A DNA stretch of 64,000 nt, taken from assembly GCA_038209365.1 (NCBI GenBank), contig JBBQXS010000001.1, positions 124,001 to 188,000 on the forward strand, read 5' to 3'. This document shows positions 24,626 through 32,427 of the stretch, one piece after another. The translations under genes and the position numbers were made by a program. How positions within the stretch are numbered: the first letter of the stretch is position 1; each line of letters opens with the position of its first letter. This DNA is from DASQHW01 sp038209365. GTDB lineage: Bacteria > Actinomycetota > Acidimicrobiia > IMCC26256 > PALSA-610. The notes under the pieces are model-generated. The model saw only the letters and a list, made by a program, of their open reading frames with translations. It did no database searches and was not told the DNA's origin.

Positions 24626-24632
24626 TGTGCCC

Positions 24633-26282
24633 GTGCCGCGGTCGTTCGCCGTGCGAGGGGTGGTCGAGGGCTTCTATGGGACGCCCTGGGCGCACGAGGC
24701 GCGCCTCGACGTGATCTCCTTCCTCGCGCCGCGCGGCATGAATGCGTATGTCTACGCCCCGAAGGATGATGCCAAGCACCGCGCAGAATGGCGGACGCCA
24801 TACGTCGACGCCGAGCTCTCGCGTTTCGCGGCGGTCGCCACGCACGCCGCCGGGCTCGGCGTGCGATTCGGCTTCGCGATCTCGCCGGGGTTGGACATCA
24901 CGTACGAGTCCGAGGCCGACCGGGCCACGCTGCTCGCCAAGCTCGAGCCGATGCGCGCCAACGGTGTGACATGGTTCCTGCTCCTCGTCGACGACATCCC
25001 GATGCAGCCCGGCCTCGGGCCCCGTCAGGCCGCGCTCGCATCTTGGTTGCACGACGCCTTGCATCCGTCCGCGATCACCGTGTGCCCGACGGAGTACGTC
25101 GGCACGCGTCCCTCGTCGTACCTCGCGGAGCTGAGCGCGGCGCTCCCCGCCGACGTCGACCTGATGTGGACCGGACCGACGGTGTGCTCGCCCGAGATCG
25201 CCGCCGAGGACGCTCGCGGGTGGACAAAGGCCGTCAACGGTCACGGCGTGCTCGTGTGGGACAACTATCCCGTGAACGACGCGCTCATGACGAACTGCCT
25301 CCACCTCGGCCCCTATCGCGGTCGCGATCCGGAGCTCGTCGATCTGGTTTCCGGGGTGTTGTGCAATCCGATGGTCCAACCGCGCGCGTCGAAGGTCGCA
25401 CTCACAACGGCGATGGACTTCCTGGTCGATCCCGACGGCTATGACCCCGCCGCCTCGTGGGCGTGCGCGATCGCCGACGTCGGCGGCGCACGGGCGGAAC
25501 CGCTCGCGGTGCTCGCCCGCGCCTGCGCCGACAGTCCGCTCTCCCGTCCTGACACGCTCGCGCTCGCGCGACAGGTCGACGCGCTCGAGCAGGAGATGGA
25601 CGGCCCGGGGTGGCCGGATGCCGCCGGTGCCCTCGCGACGGAGCTGCGCGCGGCCCGCTCGCTCGGTGACACGTTCACCCCCGACTCCACCGACGATCCG
25701 CTCGCTGCCGAGGTGGCGCCGTGGGTACACGCCGCGCGGACGGAGGCCGAAGCAGGGCTCGCGGCCCTGCGGTTGCTCCAGCAGGTGCGGCCGGTCGCCA
25801 CCGTCCGTGACGCGGACGGTGGCCGGCCCTGGGCTGCCGGGCCGGACCCCGAGACGGCGATGCAGCACGCCTTCGTCGTTCTGTTTGTCTGGGGCGCTGC
25901 TCGTGCCGATGAAAGGGTTGTGTTCGGGCCGCGCTTCGTCGTCTACACACCGGTGATCCAACTCGCCGACGGGTCGCCCGGCCTCGACGCGGCGGCGGCC
26001 GTCCGCGAGGACGCCAACGCCGTCGACCGCTTGTGCCGCCTCGCGCTGGCCAGCTACGACGTCTGGCGGACGACCGCGGCCGGCGAACCGGTGCGCGTGC
26101 TCGTGGACGGTGTGGAGCGGGCTGTGGCGACGGACGGCACATTCGACGCCGGCGGCGCGATGGTGGTCGTGCATCAGGGATCGCTGTGCACGCGCATCGA
26201 TCCGGCGAAGCAGTTGCCCTTCTCGGATGTCAGGCTGGCACGAGCGCCAAGAGCGGAAACCATGAGCGAGCGGAAACCATGA
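24633..26282 (+). CDS. GH84-type beta-N-acetylglucosaminidase (hyaluronidase/O-GlcNAcase family)
   Basis: 549 aa from a leaderless GTG. The catalytic TIM barrel starts with VVEGFYGTPW (the GH84 hallmark, about residues 10-19) and MNAYVYAPKDD. The two adjacent catalytic aspartates are Asp120-Asp121 in FLLLVDDIP. WTGPTVCSP and VLVWDNYPVND follow, as in family members. No signal peptide is visible, so the enzyme may be cytoplasmic. The C-terminal third is helical. It heads an operon with GT2, nagA and lutABC. Its last six codons lie inside a 17-base tandem duplication. Confidence 0.88.
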   Translation: MPRSFAVRGVVEGFYGTPWAHEARLDVISFLAPRGMNAYVYAPKDDAKHRAEWRTPYVDAELSRFAAVATHAAGLGVRFGFAISPGLDITYESEADRATLLAKLEPMRANGVTWFLLLVDDIPMQPGLGPRQAALASWLHDALHPSAITVCPTEYVGTRPSSYLAELSAALPADVDLMWTGPTVCSPEIAAEDARGWTKAVNGHGVLVWDNYPVNDALMTNCLHLGPYRGRDPELVDLVSGVLCNPMVQPRASKVALTTAMDFLVDPDGYDPAASWACAIADVGGARAEPLAVLARACADSPLSRPDTLALARQVDALEQEMDGPGWPDAAGALATELRAARSLGDTFTPDSTDDPLAAEVAPWVHAARTEAEAGLAALRLLQQVRPVATVRDADGGRPWAAGPDPETAMQHAFVVLFVWGAARADERVVFGPRFVVYTPVIQLADGSPGLDAAAAVREDANAVDRLCRLALASYDVWRTTAAGEPVRVLVDGVERAVATDGTFDAGGAMVVVHQGSLCTRIDPAKQLPFSDVRLARAPRAETMSERKP

Positions 26283-26285
26283 GCG
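26251..26285 (+). repeat. 17-base tandem duplication at the GH84/GT2 junction
   Basis: GAGCGGAAACCATGAGCG occurs at 26251-26268 and again at 26268-26285 (period 17). Each copy contains an ATG followed by AGCG. The second copy supplies the GT2 start and creates the GH84 stop. Removing one copy would put both genes in one open frame. Confidence 0.85.
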
Positions 26286-27022
26286 CCGCGACCCGGCCCC
26301 ACATCTCTGTGGTCATGCCGGCGTTCAACGAGGTCGAGATCCTCGGGACCTCGTTGAAGGAAGTGGTTGCCGGGCTGCGCGACCGTGGCGAATCCTTCGA
26401 GGTCATCATCGTCGAGAACGGCTCGACCGACCGCACATTGGCACTCGCCTTGGAGCTCGCGGCCGAGTTCCCCGAGGTGCGTGTCGAGCACCGTGACGAG
26501 GCGAACTACGGCCGGGCACTGCGCGCGGGTCTGCTCGCGGCACGGGGCGACGTGGTCGTCAACTTCGACGCCGACTACTTCGACCTCGAGTTCCTCGACG
26601 CGGCGGTCACCGAGGTGCTCGATCCCGACGGACCCGCGATCGTGGTCGGCTCGAAGCGCGCGGTCGGTGCGACCGATACGCGGGTGCCCTTGCGCAAGGT
26701 CGCGACGTGGGCATTCAGCGTGATTCTGCGGGTCTTGTTCGGGCTCAAGGTCTCGGACACACACGGCATGAAGGCGCTCCGTCGCTCGGCGGTCGTCCCG
26801 CTTGCCGAAGCCTGCTTCTCGGGGCAGGACCTCTTCGACACCGAGCTCATCCTGCGGGTCGAGCGCGCGGGACTCGGCGTCGGCGAGATCCCTGTGACCT
26901 GCCACGAGCTGCGCCCGGCCCGTAGCTCGTTCCTCTCCCGCGTACCTCGTACGCTGCGCGGTCTGTGCAAGCTCCGTATCGCGATGTGGCGGGAGAAGAG
27001 GTTGGAACCCGCCCGAGCCTGA
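26279..27022 (+). CDS. Glycosyltransferase family 2 (DPM1-like)
   Basis: 247 aa, GT-A fold, no membrane helices. It starts ISVVMPAFNEVEILGTSL and then has VENGSTDRT and the DxD region FDADYFDLEF (about 96-105) for nucleotide-sugar/metal binding. It continues with SKRAVGATDTR and SGQDLFDTELILRVERAG. The family transfers hexose from UDP/GDP sugars to polyprenyl phosphate or glycans; the acceptor is unknown. The ATG overlaps the GH84 stop (ATGA). Confidence 0.9.
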   Translation: MSAATRPHISVVMPAFNEVEILGTSLKEVVAGLRDRGESFEVIIVENGSTDRTLALALELAAEFPEVRVEHRDEANYGRALRAGLLAARGDVVVNFDADYFDLEFLDAAVTEVLDPDGPAIVVGSKRAVGATDTRVPLRKVATWAFSVILRVLFGLKVSDTHGMKALRRSAVVPLAEACFSGQDLFDTELILRVERAGLGVGEIPVTCHELRPARSSFLSRVPRTLRGLCKLRIAMWREKRLEPARA

Positions 27023-28080
27023 CGCTTGCTTGCGCGAGGGTCGTCAATGGCGAGGGCGGCGTGTCAGACACCCCGGCCTGGGTGTCGATCGCCGACGGGC
27101 GCGTGGTCGCCACCGGTACCGGCGCGGCTCCTCCCGGCGCGATCGATCTCGAGGACGCGTTCGTCGCGCCGGGCTTCATCGATCTCCAGGTGAACGGCAC
27201 GGGCACCGTGGACTTCGCGACCGCCACCGTCGACGAGGTCGTGTCGGGGGTCGACGCGCTGGTGGCGCACGGGACGACCGGGGTGCTCCTCACCCTCTGT
27301 ACGGCACCGCTCGATGCGTACGACGGCATGCTCCGGCGCGCGGCGGCGGCGCAAGCAGCGCGGTCCGACGCCGTGCTCGGCGTGCACCTGGAAGGCCCGT
27401 TCCTCGGTGACGCGCCCGGCGCCCACCCTGTCGCCTTGCTGCGCCCGACGGATCTGGAGTTCCTGCGACATGTGTGCGATGCGTACGGCGCATTGGTACG
27501 GGTCGTGACGCTCGCGCCCGAGGCAGATCCCGAGCTGCGGGGGACGCGCACACTGGTCGAACGAGGCGTGGTCGTGGCGCTCGGACACTCGACCGTGGAT
27601 TTCGACGGCGCGCTCGCGGCCGCCGACGCCGGCGCGCGTTTGGTGACGCACTGCTTCAACGGCATGGGACCGCTCCATCACCGCGCCCCCGGACTCGCGG
27701 GTGCCGCGTTGACCGAGCCACGGCTCGTCCCGTCACTGATCGCCGACTTCGTGCACGTGCACCCGGCGGTCGTGAAGATCGCGCTCGGCGCCCGGCCCGA
27801 CGCAATCGTGGTCAGCGACGCCGTCCGCGACGACATGGCGCAGCTGGCTGACGGCACGCTCGCAGGCTCGACGCTGACGATGGACGGGGCCCTCCGCAAT
27901 GTCGCCTCTCTCGGATTCGCGATCGGGCCGGCGGCCAGGCACGTGACGGGCAATCCGGCCCGGGCTCTCGGTCTCGTCGAACGCGGTCGCGTCGCACCGG
28001 GTGCGCGGGCGGACCTCGTCGCGCTCGATCCCGAGACACTCGCCGTGCGGGCGGTGTGGGTCGCCGGAGCACGGGTGTGA
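26986..28080 (+). CDS. nagA: N-acetylglucosamine-6-phosphate deacetylase
   Basis: Amidohydrolase that deacetylates GlcNAc-6-P to GlcN-6-P. APGFIDLQVNGTGTVDF (strand 1, with the usual first metal His replaced by Gln as in many NagA enzymes), HLEGPFLG (metal Glu), ALGHSTVDF and THCFNGMGPLHHRAPG (metal and substrate His), and VSDAV with the catalytic Asp. Starts in frame are GTG 26965, GTG 26986 and, less likely, GTG 27061, which would lose the first strand. All of the usable ones overlap GT2 or follow it closely. About 364 aa. Confidence 0.9.
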   Translation: MAGEEVGTRPSLTLACARVVNGEGGVSDTPAWVSIADGRVVATGTGAAPPGAIDLEDAFVAPGFIDLQVNGTGTVDFATATVDEVVSGVDALVAHGTTGVLLTLCTAPLDAYDGMLRRAAAAQAARSDAVLGVHLEGPFLGDAPGAHPVALLRPTDLEFLRHVCDAYGALVRVVTLAPEADPELRGTRTLVERGVVVALGHSTVDFDGALAAADAGARLVTHCFNGMGPLHHRAPGLAGAALTEPRLVPSLIADFVHVHPAVVKIALGARPDAIVVSDAVRDDMAQLADGTLAGSTLTMDGALRNVASLGFAIGPAARHVTGNPARALGLVERGRVAPGARADLVALDPETLAVRAVWVAGARV

Positions 28081-28802
28081 CCGCGCGCATCGCGCTGTTC
28101 GTCACATGCGTTGCCGATCAATTGTTTCCCGATACCGGCATCGCGACCGTGCGCGTGCTCGAGTCGGCCGGGGCGCGCGTCGAGTTCCCGGAGGCCCAGA
28201 CGTGTTGCGGCCAGCCGGCCTACACCGCCGGCGCTCCCGACGCCGCCGCGCGCCTCGCGCGTCACCACCTCGACGTGTTCGCGCCGTACGACGCGATCGT
28301 GACGCCGAGCGGCTCGTGCGCGGCAATGGTGCGACTCCACTTCGCCGAGCTGGTGCCCGACCGCCGCGACGAGGTCGCCGCGCTCGCCGCGCGCACCTTC
28401 GAGCTCTCGGAGTATCTCGTCGACGTGCTGGGCGTCGACGATGTCGGCGCACGGGTCGAGGTACCGGTCACCATCCACGATGCGTGCCACGGACTCCGCG
28501 GCCTGCGGGTCGCGGACGCGCCGCGCACCCTGCTCCGGCGCGCGGGTGCGACGATCGTCGAGATGACCGAAGCGGACACCTGCTGCGGTTTCGGCGGCGT
28601 GTTCTCGCTCGGGTATCCCGAGGTGTCAACGCGCCTCGCCGATGCCAAGCTCGAGCACGCGCGCGCCACCGAGACCCGCTGGCTGGTGAGCACCGACCTC
28701 GCCTGTTTGATGCACCTGGATGCGCGTCGGAAGCGGACGCGTGAGCCCGGGCCCCAGCCCGTGCACCTCGCCGACCTGCTCGCGTCGGGGTTGCCGAAGT
28801 GA
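28077..28802 (+). CDS. lutA: L-lactate utilization protein LutA (Fe-S oxidoreductase)
   Basis: 241 aa with two CCG domains: ...PEAQTCCGQPAYTAG and ...EADTCCGFGGVFSLGYPE, with the preceding single cysteines in LFVTCVADQ and IHDACHG. This is the cysteine set of LutA/YkgE and of glycolate oxidase GlcF C-termini. With LutB and LutC it oxidises lactate to pyruvate in Bacillus. The GTG overlaps the nagA stop (GTGA), so lactate oxidation is translationally tied to amino-sugar breakdown here. Confidence 0.92.
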   Translation: MTARIALFVTCVADQLFPDTGIATVRVLESAGARVEFPEAQTCCGQPAYTAGAPDAAARLARHHLDVFAPYDAIVTPSGSCAAMVRLHFAELVPDRRDEVAALAARTFELSEYLVDVLGVDDVGARVEVPVTIHDACHGLRGLRVADAPRTLLRRAGATIVEMTEADTCCGFGGVFSLGYPEVSTRLADAKLEHARATETRWLVSTDLACLMHLDARRKRTREPGPQPVHLADLLASGLPK

Positions 28803-28815
28803 CCGGCGTCTCGAC

Positions 28816-30186
28816 GTGAGCGGCCACCGAATCACCACGCCGGGCCGCGACTTCCAGGAGCGCAGCGCTCGTGCCGTCGCCGACCCGCAGCTGCAGCACG
28901 CATTGCGGAACCTCGATCGTCGCTTGCGGACCGCGGAAGAGGTCGCCGCTGCGCATCCGGAATGGAAGGAGCGCGCGGCTGCAATCCGGCGGGAGACGCT
29001 CGCCGATCTCGACGGCTGGCTGCTGCGGCTCGAGCGCGCGCTCGCCGACCGCGGCATGCATGTGCACCGGGCCGAGACTGCGGACGACGCGCGCGACATC
29101 GTGCTCGACATCGCGCGCGCTCACGGCGCGCGGACGGTCGTGAAGGGCAAGTCGATGGCAACCGAGGAGATCGATCTCGGTACCGCGCTGGAAGCGGCCG
29201 GGATGCGCGCCATCGAGACCGACCTCGGTGAGTACATCGTGCAGCTCGCGGGCGAGCGGCCGTCACACATGATCACGCCGGCGATCCACAAGACGCTTCC
29301 GCAGATTCGTGACGTGCTCGCGCACGAAGCCGGACACGAGCTGCCGGTCGACCGGGAAGCGCTCACCGCGTGGGCGCGCGACCGGCTGCGCATCGAGTTC
29401 CTTCGGGCGGATCTCGGAATCACCGGCGTCAACTTCGCGGCGGCCGATACCGGCACCCTCGTGCTCGTCACGAACGAGGGCAACGGCCGGTACTGCACCA
29501 CGCTGCCCCGTGTGCACATCGCAGTGATGCCCGTCGAGAAGGTTGTGCCCCGCCTTGCCGATGTCGCGGTGCTGCTGCCGCTCCTCACCGGTCACGCGAC
29601 CGGGCAGCGCCTCTCGAACTACGTCACGATGCTCTCGGGGCCCCGCGGCGCGGGCGAGGTCGACGGTCCCGACGAGCTGCACGTGGTGTTCCTCGACAAC
29701 CGGCGCCGGGTGCTGCTCGGTACGAAGTTCGAGGACATGTTGGCGTGCATCCGTTGCGGCGCATGCTTGAACGTGTGCCCGGTCTACCGTCACGTGAGCG
29801 GCCACGCGTACGACGCGGTGTACTCCGGGCCGATGGGCAAGGTCTTGACGCCGCTGCTGTCGGGAGGCGCCGAAGGTGCTGATCTGCCCTTCGGTTCTTC
29901 GCTGTGCCGCGCCTGCAACGACGCGTGTCCCGTGCAGATCCCGCTCGCGGACATGATCGTGCACCTGCGCGCCGGCACGGCGACCGCACGACGGGCGCGC
30001 CCGGCATGGCAGGCCTGGTCACGCGCGTGGGCGTCGCCACGCTCGTATCGCGCGACGACGGCGCTCGCACGCCTCGGCGCGCGCTTCGTCCCGCGGCGGT
30101 TGCTCCGCGGTTGGACCGCAACGCGCGACCTTCCGATGCCCGCGCGCGTGCCGTTCCGGACGCGGTGGGACCGCGAACACTCATGA
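28816..30186 (+). CDS. lutB: L-lactate utilization iron-sulfur protein LutB
   Basis: 456 aa from GTG 28816. The N-terminal LUD domain (ARTVVKGKSMATEEIDL, GEYIVQLAGERPSHMITPAIHKT, GITGVNFAAADTGTLVLVTNEGNGR) is followed by two 4Fe-4S motifs, CIRCGACLNVCPVY and CRACNDACPV, and a hydrophilic tail. The central subunit of the LutABC complex. It lies 13 bases after lutA, and its stop overlaps the lutC ATG. Confidence 0.93.
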   Translation: MSGHRITTPGRDFQERSARAVADPQLQHALRNLDRRLRTAEEVAAAHPEWKERAAAIRRETLADLDGWLLRLERALADRGMHVHRAETADDARDIVLDIARAHGARTVVKGKSMATEEIDLGTALEAAGMRAIETDLGEYIVQLAGERPSHMITPAIHKTLPQIRDVLAHEAGHELPVDREALTAWARDRLRIEFLRADLGITGVNFAAADTGTLVLVTNEGNGRYCTTLPRVHIAVMPVEKVVPRLADVAVLLPLLTGHATGQRLSNYVTMLSGPRGAGEVDGPDELHVVFLDNRRRVLLGTKFEDMLACIRCGACLNVCPVYRHVSGHAYDAVYSGPMGKVLTPLLSGGAEGADLPFGSSLCRACNDACPVQIPLADMIVHLRAGTATARRARPAWQAWSRAWASPRSYRATTALARLGARFVPRRLLRGWTATRDLPMPARVPFRTRWDREHS

Positions 30187-30707
30187 TCGACCGCTTCATC
30201 GAGGAACTGCGCACAAACGCTTGTGTCGTGCACGGCCCCATGGAGATCGCGGTCGCGCGTGGCGTCATCGTCGAGCGAGCGCGCGCGGCGGGAGCGCGGG
30301 CGGCGTGCAACGGCGATGTCCCCTTGCCCGCGCTCGTGCAGGACCTTCGGCACGCCGGGCTCGACGTGTGCACCGCCGATGAGGGCGGGTGGTCGACGCG
30401 CCTCGCTGGTGCCGATACCGGCATCACCGGGGCCCGGATCGCCGTCGCCGATCCCGCAGCGATCGGTCTTGCCGCCGCGCCCGGCTCACCGCGCGCGACG
30501 AGTCTGGTGCCGCACACCCACCTGTGCGTCTTGCGCGTCACCGACGTCGTGCCGACGCTGGCCGACGCCTTCGCGCAGGTCGTCGCGCACGGTCTGCCGA
30601 GCGCGTTGACCTGGATCTCCGGGCCGAGTCGCACCGGCGACCTCGAGATGATCCTCACGCTCGGCGTCCACGGACCGCGCACGGTCGAGGTCGTCCTCCT
30701 GGCGTGA
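30183..30707 (+). CDS. lutC: LUD-domain protein LutC
   Basis: 174 aa. It contains the LUD core: ADTGITGARIAVADPAAIGLAAAPGSPRATSLVPHTHLCVL, ending SGPSRTGDLEMILTLGVHGPRTVEVVLL, the conserved C-terminal block of LutC. It completes the lutABC set and is the last gene of the operon that begins with the GH84 gene. The N-terminus is shorter than in Bacillus LutC. Confidence 0.92.
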   Translation: MIDRFIEELRTNACVVHGPMEIAVARGVIVERARAAGARAACNGDVPLPALVQDLRHAGLDVCTADEGGWSTRLAGADTGITGARIAVADPAAIGLAAAPGSPRATSLVPHTHLCVLRVTDVVPTLADAFAQVVAHGLPSALTWISGPSRTGDLEMILTLGVHGPRTVEVVLLA

Positions 30708-30740
30708 GCGTTCTCGGGCCTCACGCCCGGGGCCGGCGGG

Positions 30741-30746
30741 TAGGGT
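30741..30746 (+). promoter_or_regulatory. -10 element (TAGGGT) of the 129-aa gene
   Basis: Predicted +1 at 30753, three bases before ATG 30756. Confidence 0.5.
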
Positions 30747-30755
30747 CGCGCGCTG

Positions 30756-31145
30756 ATGGAGATCGTTGCGGCACTTTTCGTCGAGAACATCGACTTTCGC
30801 CAGGTTGCCGGTCCGTCGACGCGGATCGACATCACCGGCGCGTTCTTCTCGACGGCCGTCCCCGCGTATCCCGCGCAGCTCACGCCTCATCTCGTCGTGC
30901 TCGTGCGGGTGCCGGAAGACACCGACGGGAACGCCACCCTGGAGACGGTGTTCGTCCGCGCCGACGGGACGGAGGCCGGCCGCAACGCGCAATCCTTCTT
31001 CGTCGACCCGGGGAAGTTCGGCTACCGGCTCGTGAAGGGTGAGCTCGACTTTCCCGAGCCGGGAACGATCGAGGCGAAATGCACGATCCTGGAGAGCGGC
31101 TCGTCGGTGACCGTGCCGCTCACGGCCCTGCCCAACCCGGGCTGA
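30756..31145 (+). CDS. Conserved hypothetical protein (129 aa, beta-rich)
   Basis: No catalytic motif. The sequence alternates short hydrophobic strands (IVAALFVENIDFRQVAG, THLVVLVRVPE-like, ATLETVFVRADG, FGYRLVKGELDFPEPGTIEAKCTI), which predicts a beta-sandwich. It resembles the small DUF6941-like proteins that begin with a conserved strand and a 'D..G.l..I.G' segment; I am not sure of this assignment. It is leaderless and lies between lutC and the FIST gene. Confidence 0.55.
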   Translation: MEIVAALFVENIDFRQVAGPSTRIDITGAFFSTAVPAYPAQLTPHLVVLVRVPEDTDGNATLETVFVRADGTEAGRNAQSFFVDPGKFGYRLVKGELDFPEPGTIEAKCTILESGSSVTVPLTALPNPG

Positions 31146-31204
31146 CCGATCTTGACCCTCAACCTCGCCTCCCGGCACGCCGACGCGATCAAGGAATGGA
31201 CCTC

Positions 31205-32350
31205 GTGAACCGTTATGCGGCCGCGCTCTCGCTCCATCCGACGCCGGTTGAGGCGGTTGGCGAGGTTGCCGGTGAAATCTTGGAGCGGTTCGACGGCACC
31301 AGGCCCGACCTGTTGGTGTGCTTCGCGTCGCCCCACCACGTGGGGGCGTTCGACGATGTCGCCGGTGGGCTGCGCAAGCTGCTCGAACCCGAGGTGATGA
31401 TCGGCTGCACCGCGGTCGGTGTGGCCGGCGGCGGCGTCGAGGTCGAAGCCGGTCCGGGGCTGTCGGTGCTCGCCGCGCGGTTCGGGGCGGGCCGGGTCGA
31501 CGGCGTGGTGCTCGAGGCGCACGCGACCGACGACGGCTTGGCCATCGTCGGCTGGCCGGACTCGGTCCCTGCACGCGGCACGTTGCTGATGCTGGCGGAC
31601 CCGTTCTCGTTCCCCGTCGCCGACTTCCTCGCGCTGTGCAACGCCCAGGTGCCGGATCTGACGATCGTGGGCGGTCTGGCGTCGGCGGGCATGCGACCGG
31701 AGACGAACCGCCTCGTCCTCGACGACCAGGTGGTCCGCGGCGGCGCGGTCGCGGTGCTGTGCTCGGACGACGTGCCGGTGCGCCCGGTCGTCTCCCAGGG
31801 CTGCCGGCCGATCGGTGATCCGTTCACGGTCACGCGCGCCGATCGCAACCTGATCTACGAGCTGGCCGGGATGCCCGCGATGACGCGCCTCCAGGACCTC
31901 GTGCAGGCAGCGAGCGACGACGAGCGGGAGCTGATGCGCGAGGGATTGCACGTCGGTCTCGTCGTCGACGAGCACAAGCTCGACTTCACCCGCGGCGACT
32001 TTCTCGTACGCAACGTCCTCGGCGCCGATCAGCGCAGTGGCGCGCTCGCGATCGGCGAAGGGGTCGAGGTCGGCACCACCGTGCAGTTCCAGGTACGAGA
32101 CGCCGATGCCGCCGACGACGACCTACGAGCGCTGCTCAACGGCGTGCAGGGGGACGCCGCGTTGTTGTTCACGTGCAACGGGCGCGGCACCCATCTCTTC
32201 CCGGATGCCAATCACGACGCGGGCACCGTCGAGGAGCTCCTCGGCACGCTGCCGCTCGCAGGCGCGTTCTGCGCCGGTGAGATCGGACCGATCGGCGGCC
32301 GCAATTTCCTGCACGGCTTCACCGCATCGCTGCTCGTCTTCGAGAGATGA
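31205..32350 (+). CDS. FIST-domain sensory protein
   Basis: 381 aa from GTG 31205. AAGGA lies 9 bases upstream, so I prefer this start to ATG 31196, which overlaps the ribosome site. The N-terminal FIST_N part (PDLLVCFASPHHVGAF..., MIGCTAVGVAGGGVEVE, RGTLLMLADPFSFPV) is followed by FIST_C (HKLDFTRGDFLVRNVLGAD..., ALLFTCNGRGTHLFPDANHD, AGAFCAGEIGPIGGRNFLHGFTASLLVF). FIST domains are thought to bind small ligands such as amino acids. There is no kinase or effector domain in the chain or next door. Confidence 0.88.
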   Translation: MNRYAAALSLHPTPVEAVGEVAGEILERFDGTRPDLLVCFASPHHVGAFDDVAGGLRKLLEPEVMIGCTAVGVAGGGVEVEAGPGLSVLAARFGAGRVDGVVLEAHATDDGLAIVGWPDSVPARGTLLMLADPFSFPVADFLALCNAQVPDLTIVGGLASAGMRPETNRLVLDDQVVRGGAVAVLCSDDVPVRPVVSQGCRPIGDPFTVTRADRNLIYELAGMPAMTRLQDLVQAASDDERELMREGLHVGLVVDEHKLDFTRGDFLVRNVLGADQRSGALAIGEGVEVGTTVQFQVRDADAADDDLRALLNGVQGDAALLFTCNGRGTHLFPDANHDAGTVEELLGTLPLAGAFCAGEIGPIGGRNFLHGFTASLLVFER

Positions 32351-32395
32351 GTCCGGACCCGGTCACCGGGCCCAAGGGCGGAACTGGGTAGCACC

Positions 32396-32401
32396 TAGTC
32401 T
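32396..32401 (+). promoter_or_regulatory. -10 element (TAGTCT) of tkt
   Basis: Predicted +1 at 32408. A 20-base leader contains AAAGGGG (about 32416-32422) before GTG 32428, so tkt is leadered. Confidence 0.45.
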
Positions 32402-32427
32402 CACGGGGCCGTCAGAAAGGGGCCGAC

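Noticed and set aside
23406..26174. Minus-strand open frame of 922 codons opposite the acyl-CoA ligase and GH84 genes
   Set aside because: It is antisense to two well-supported genes, has Arg/Gly/Ala-rich low-complexity content and no domain. Long antisense frames are expected at this GC content.
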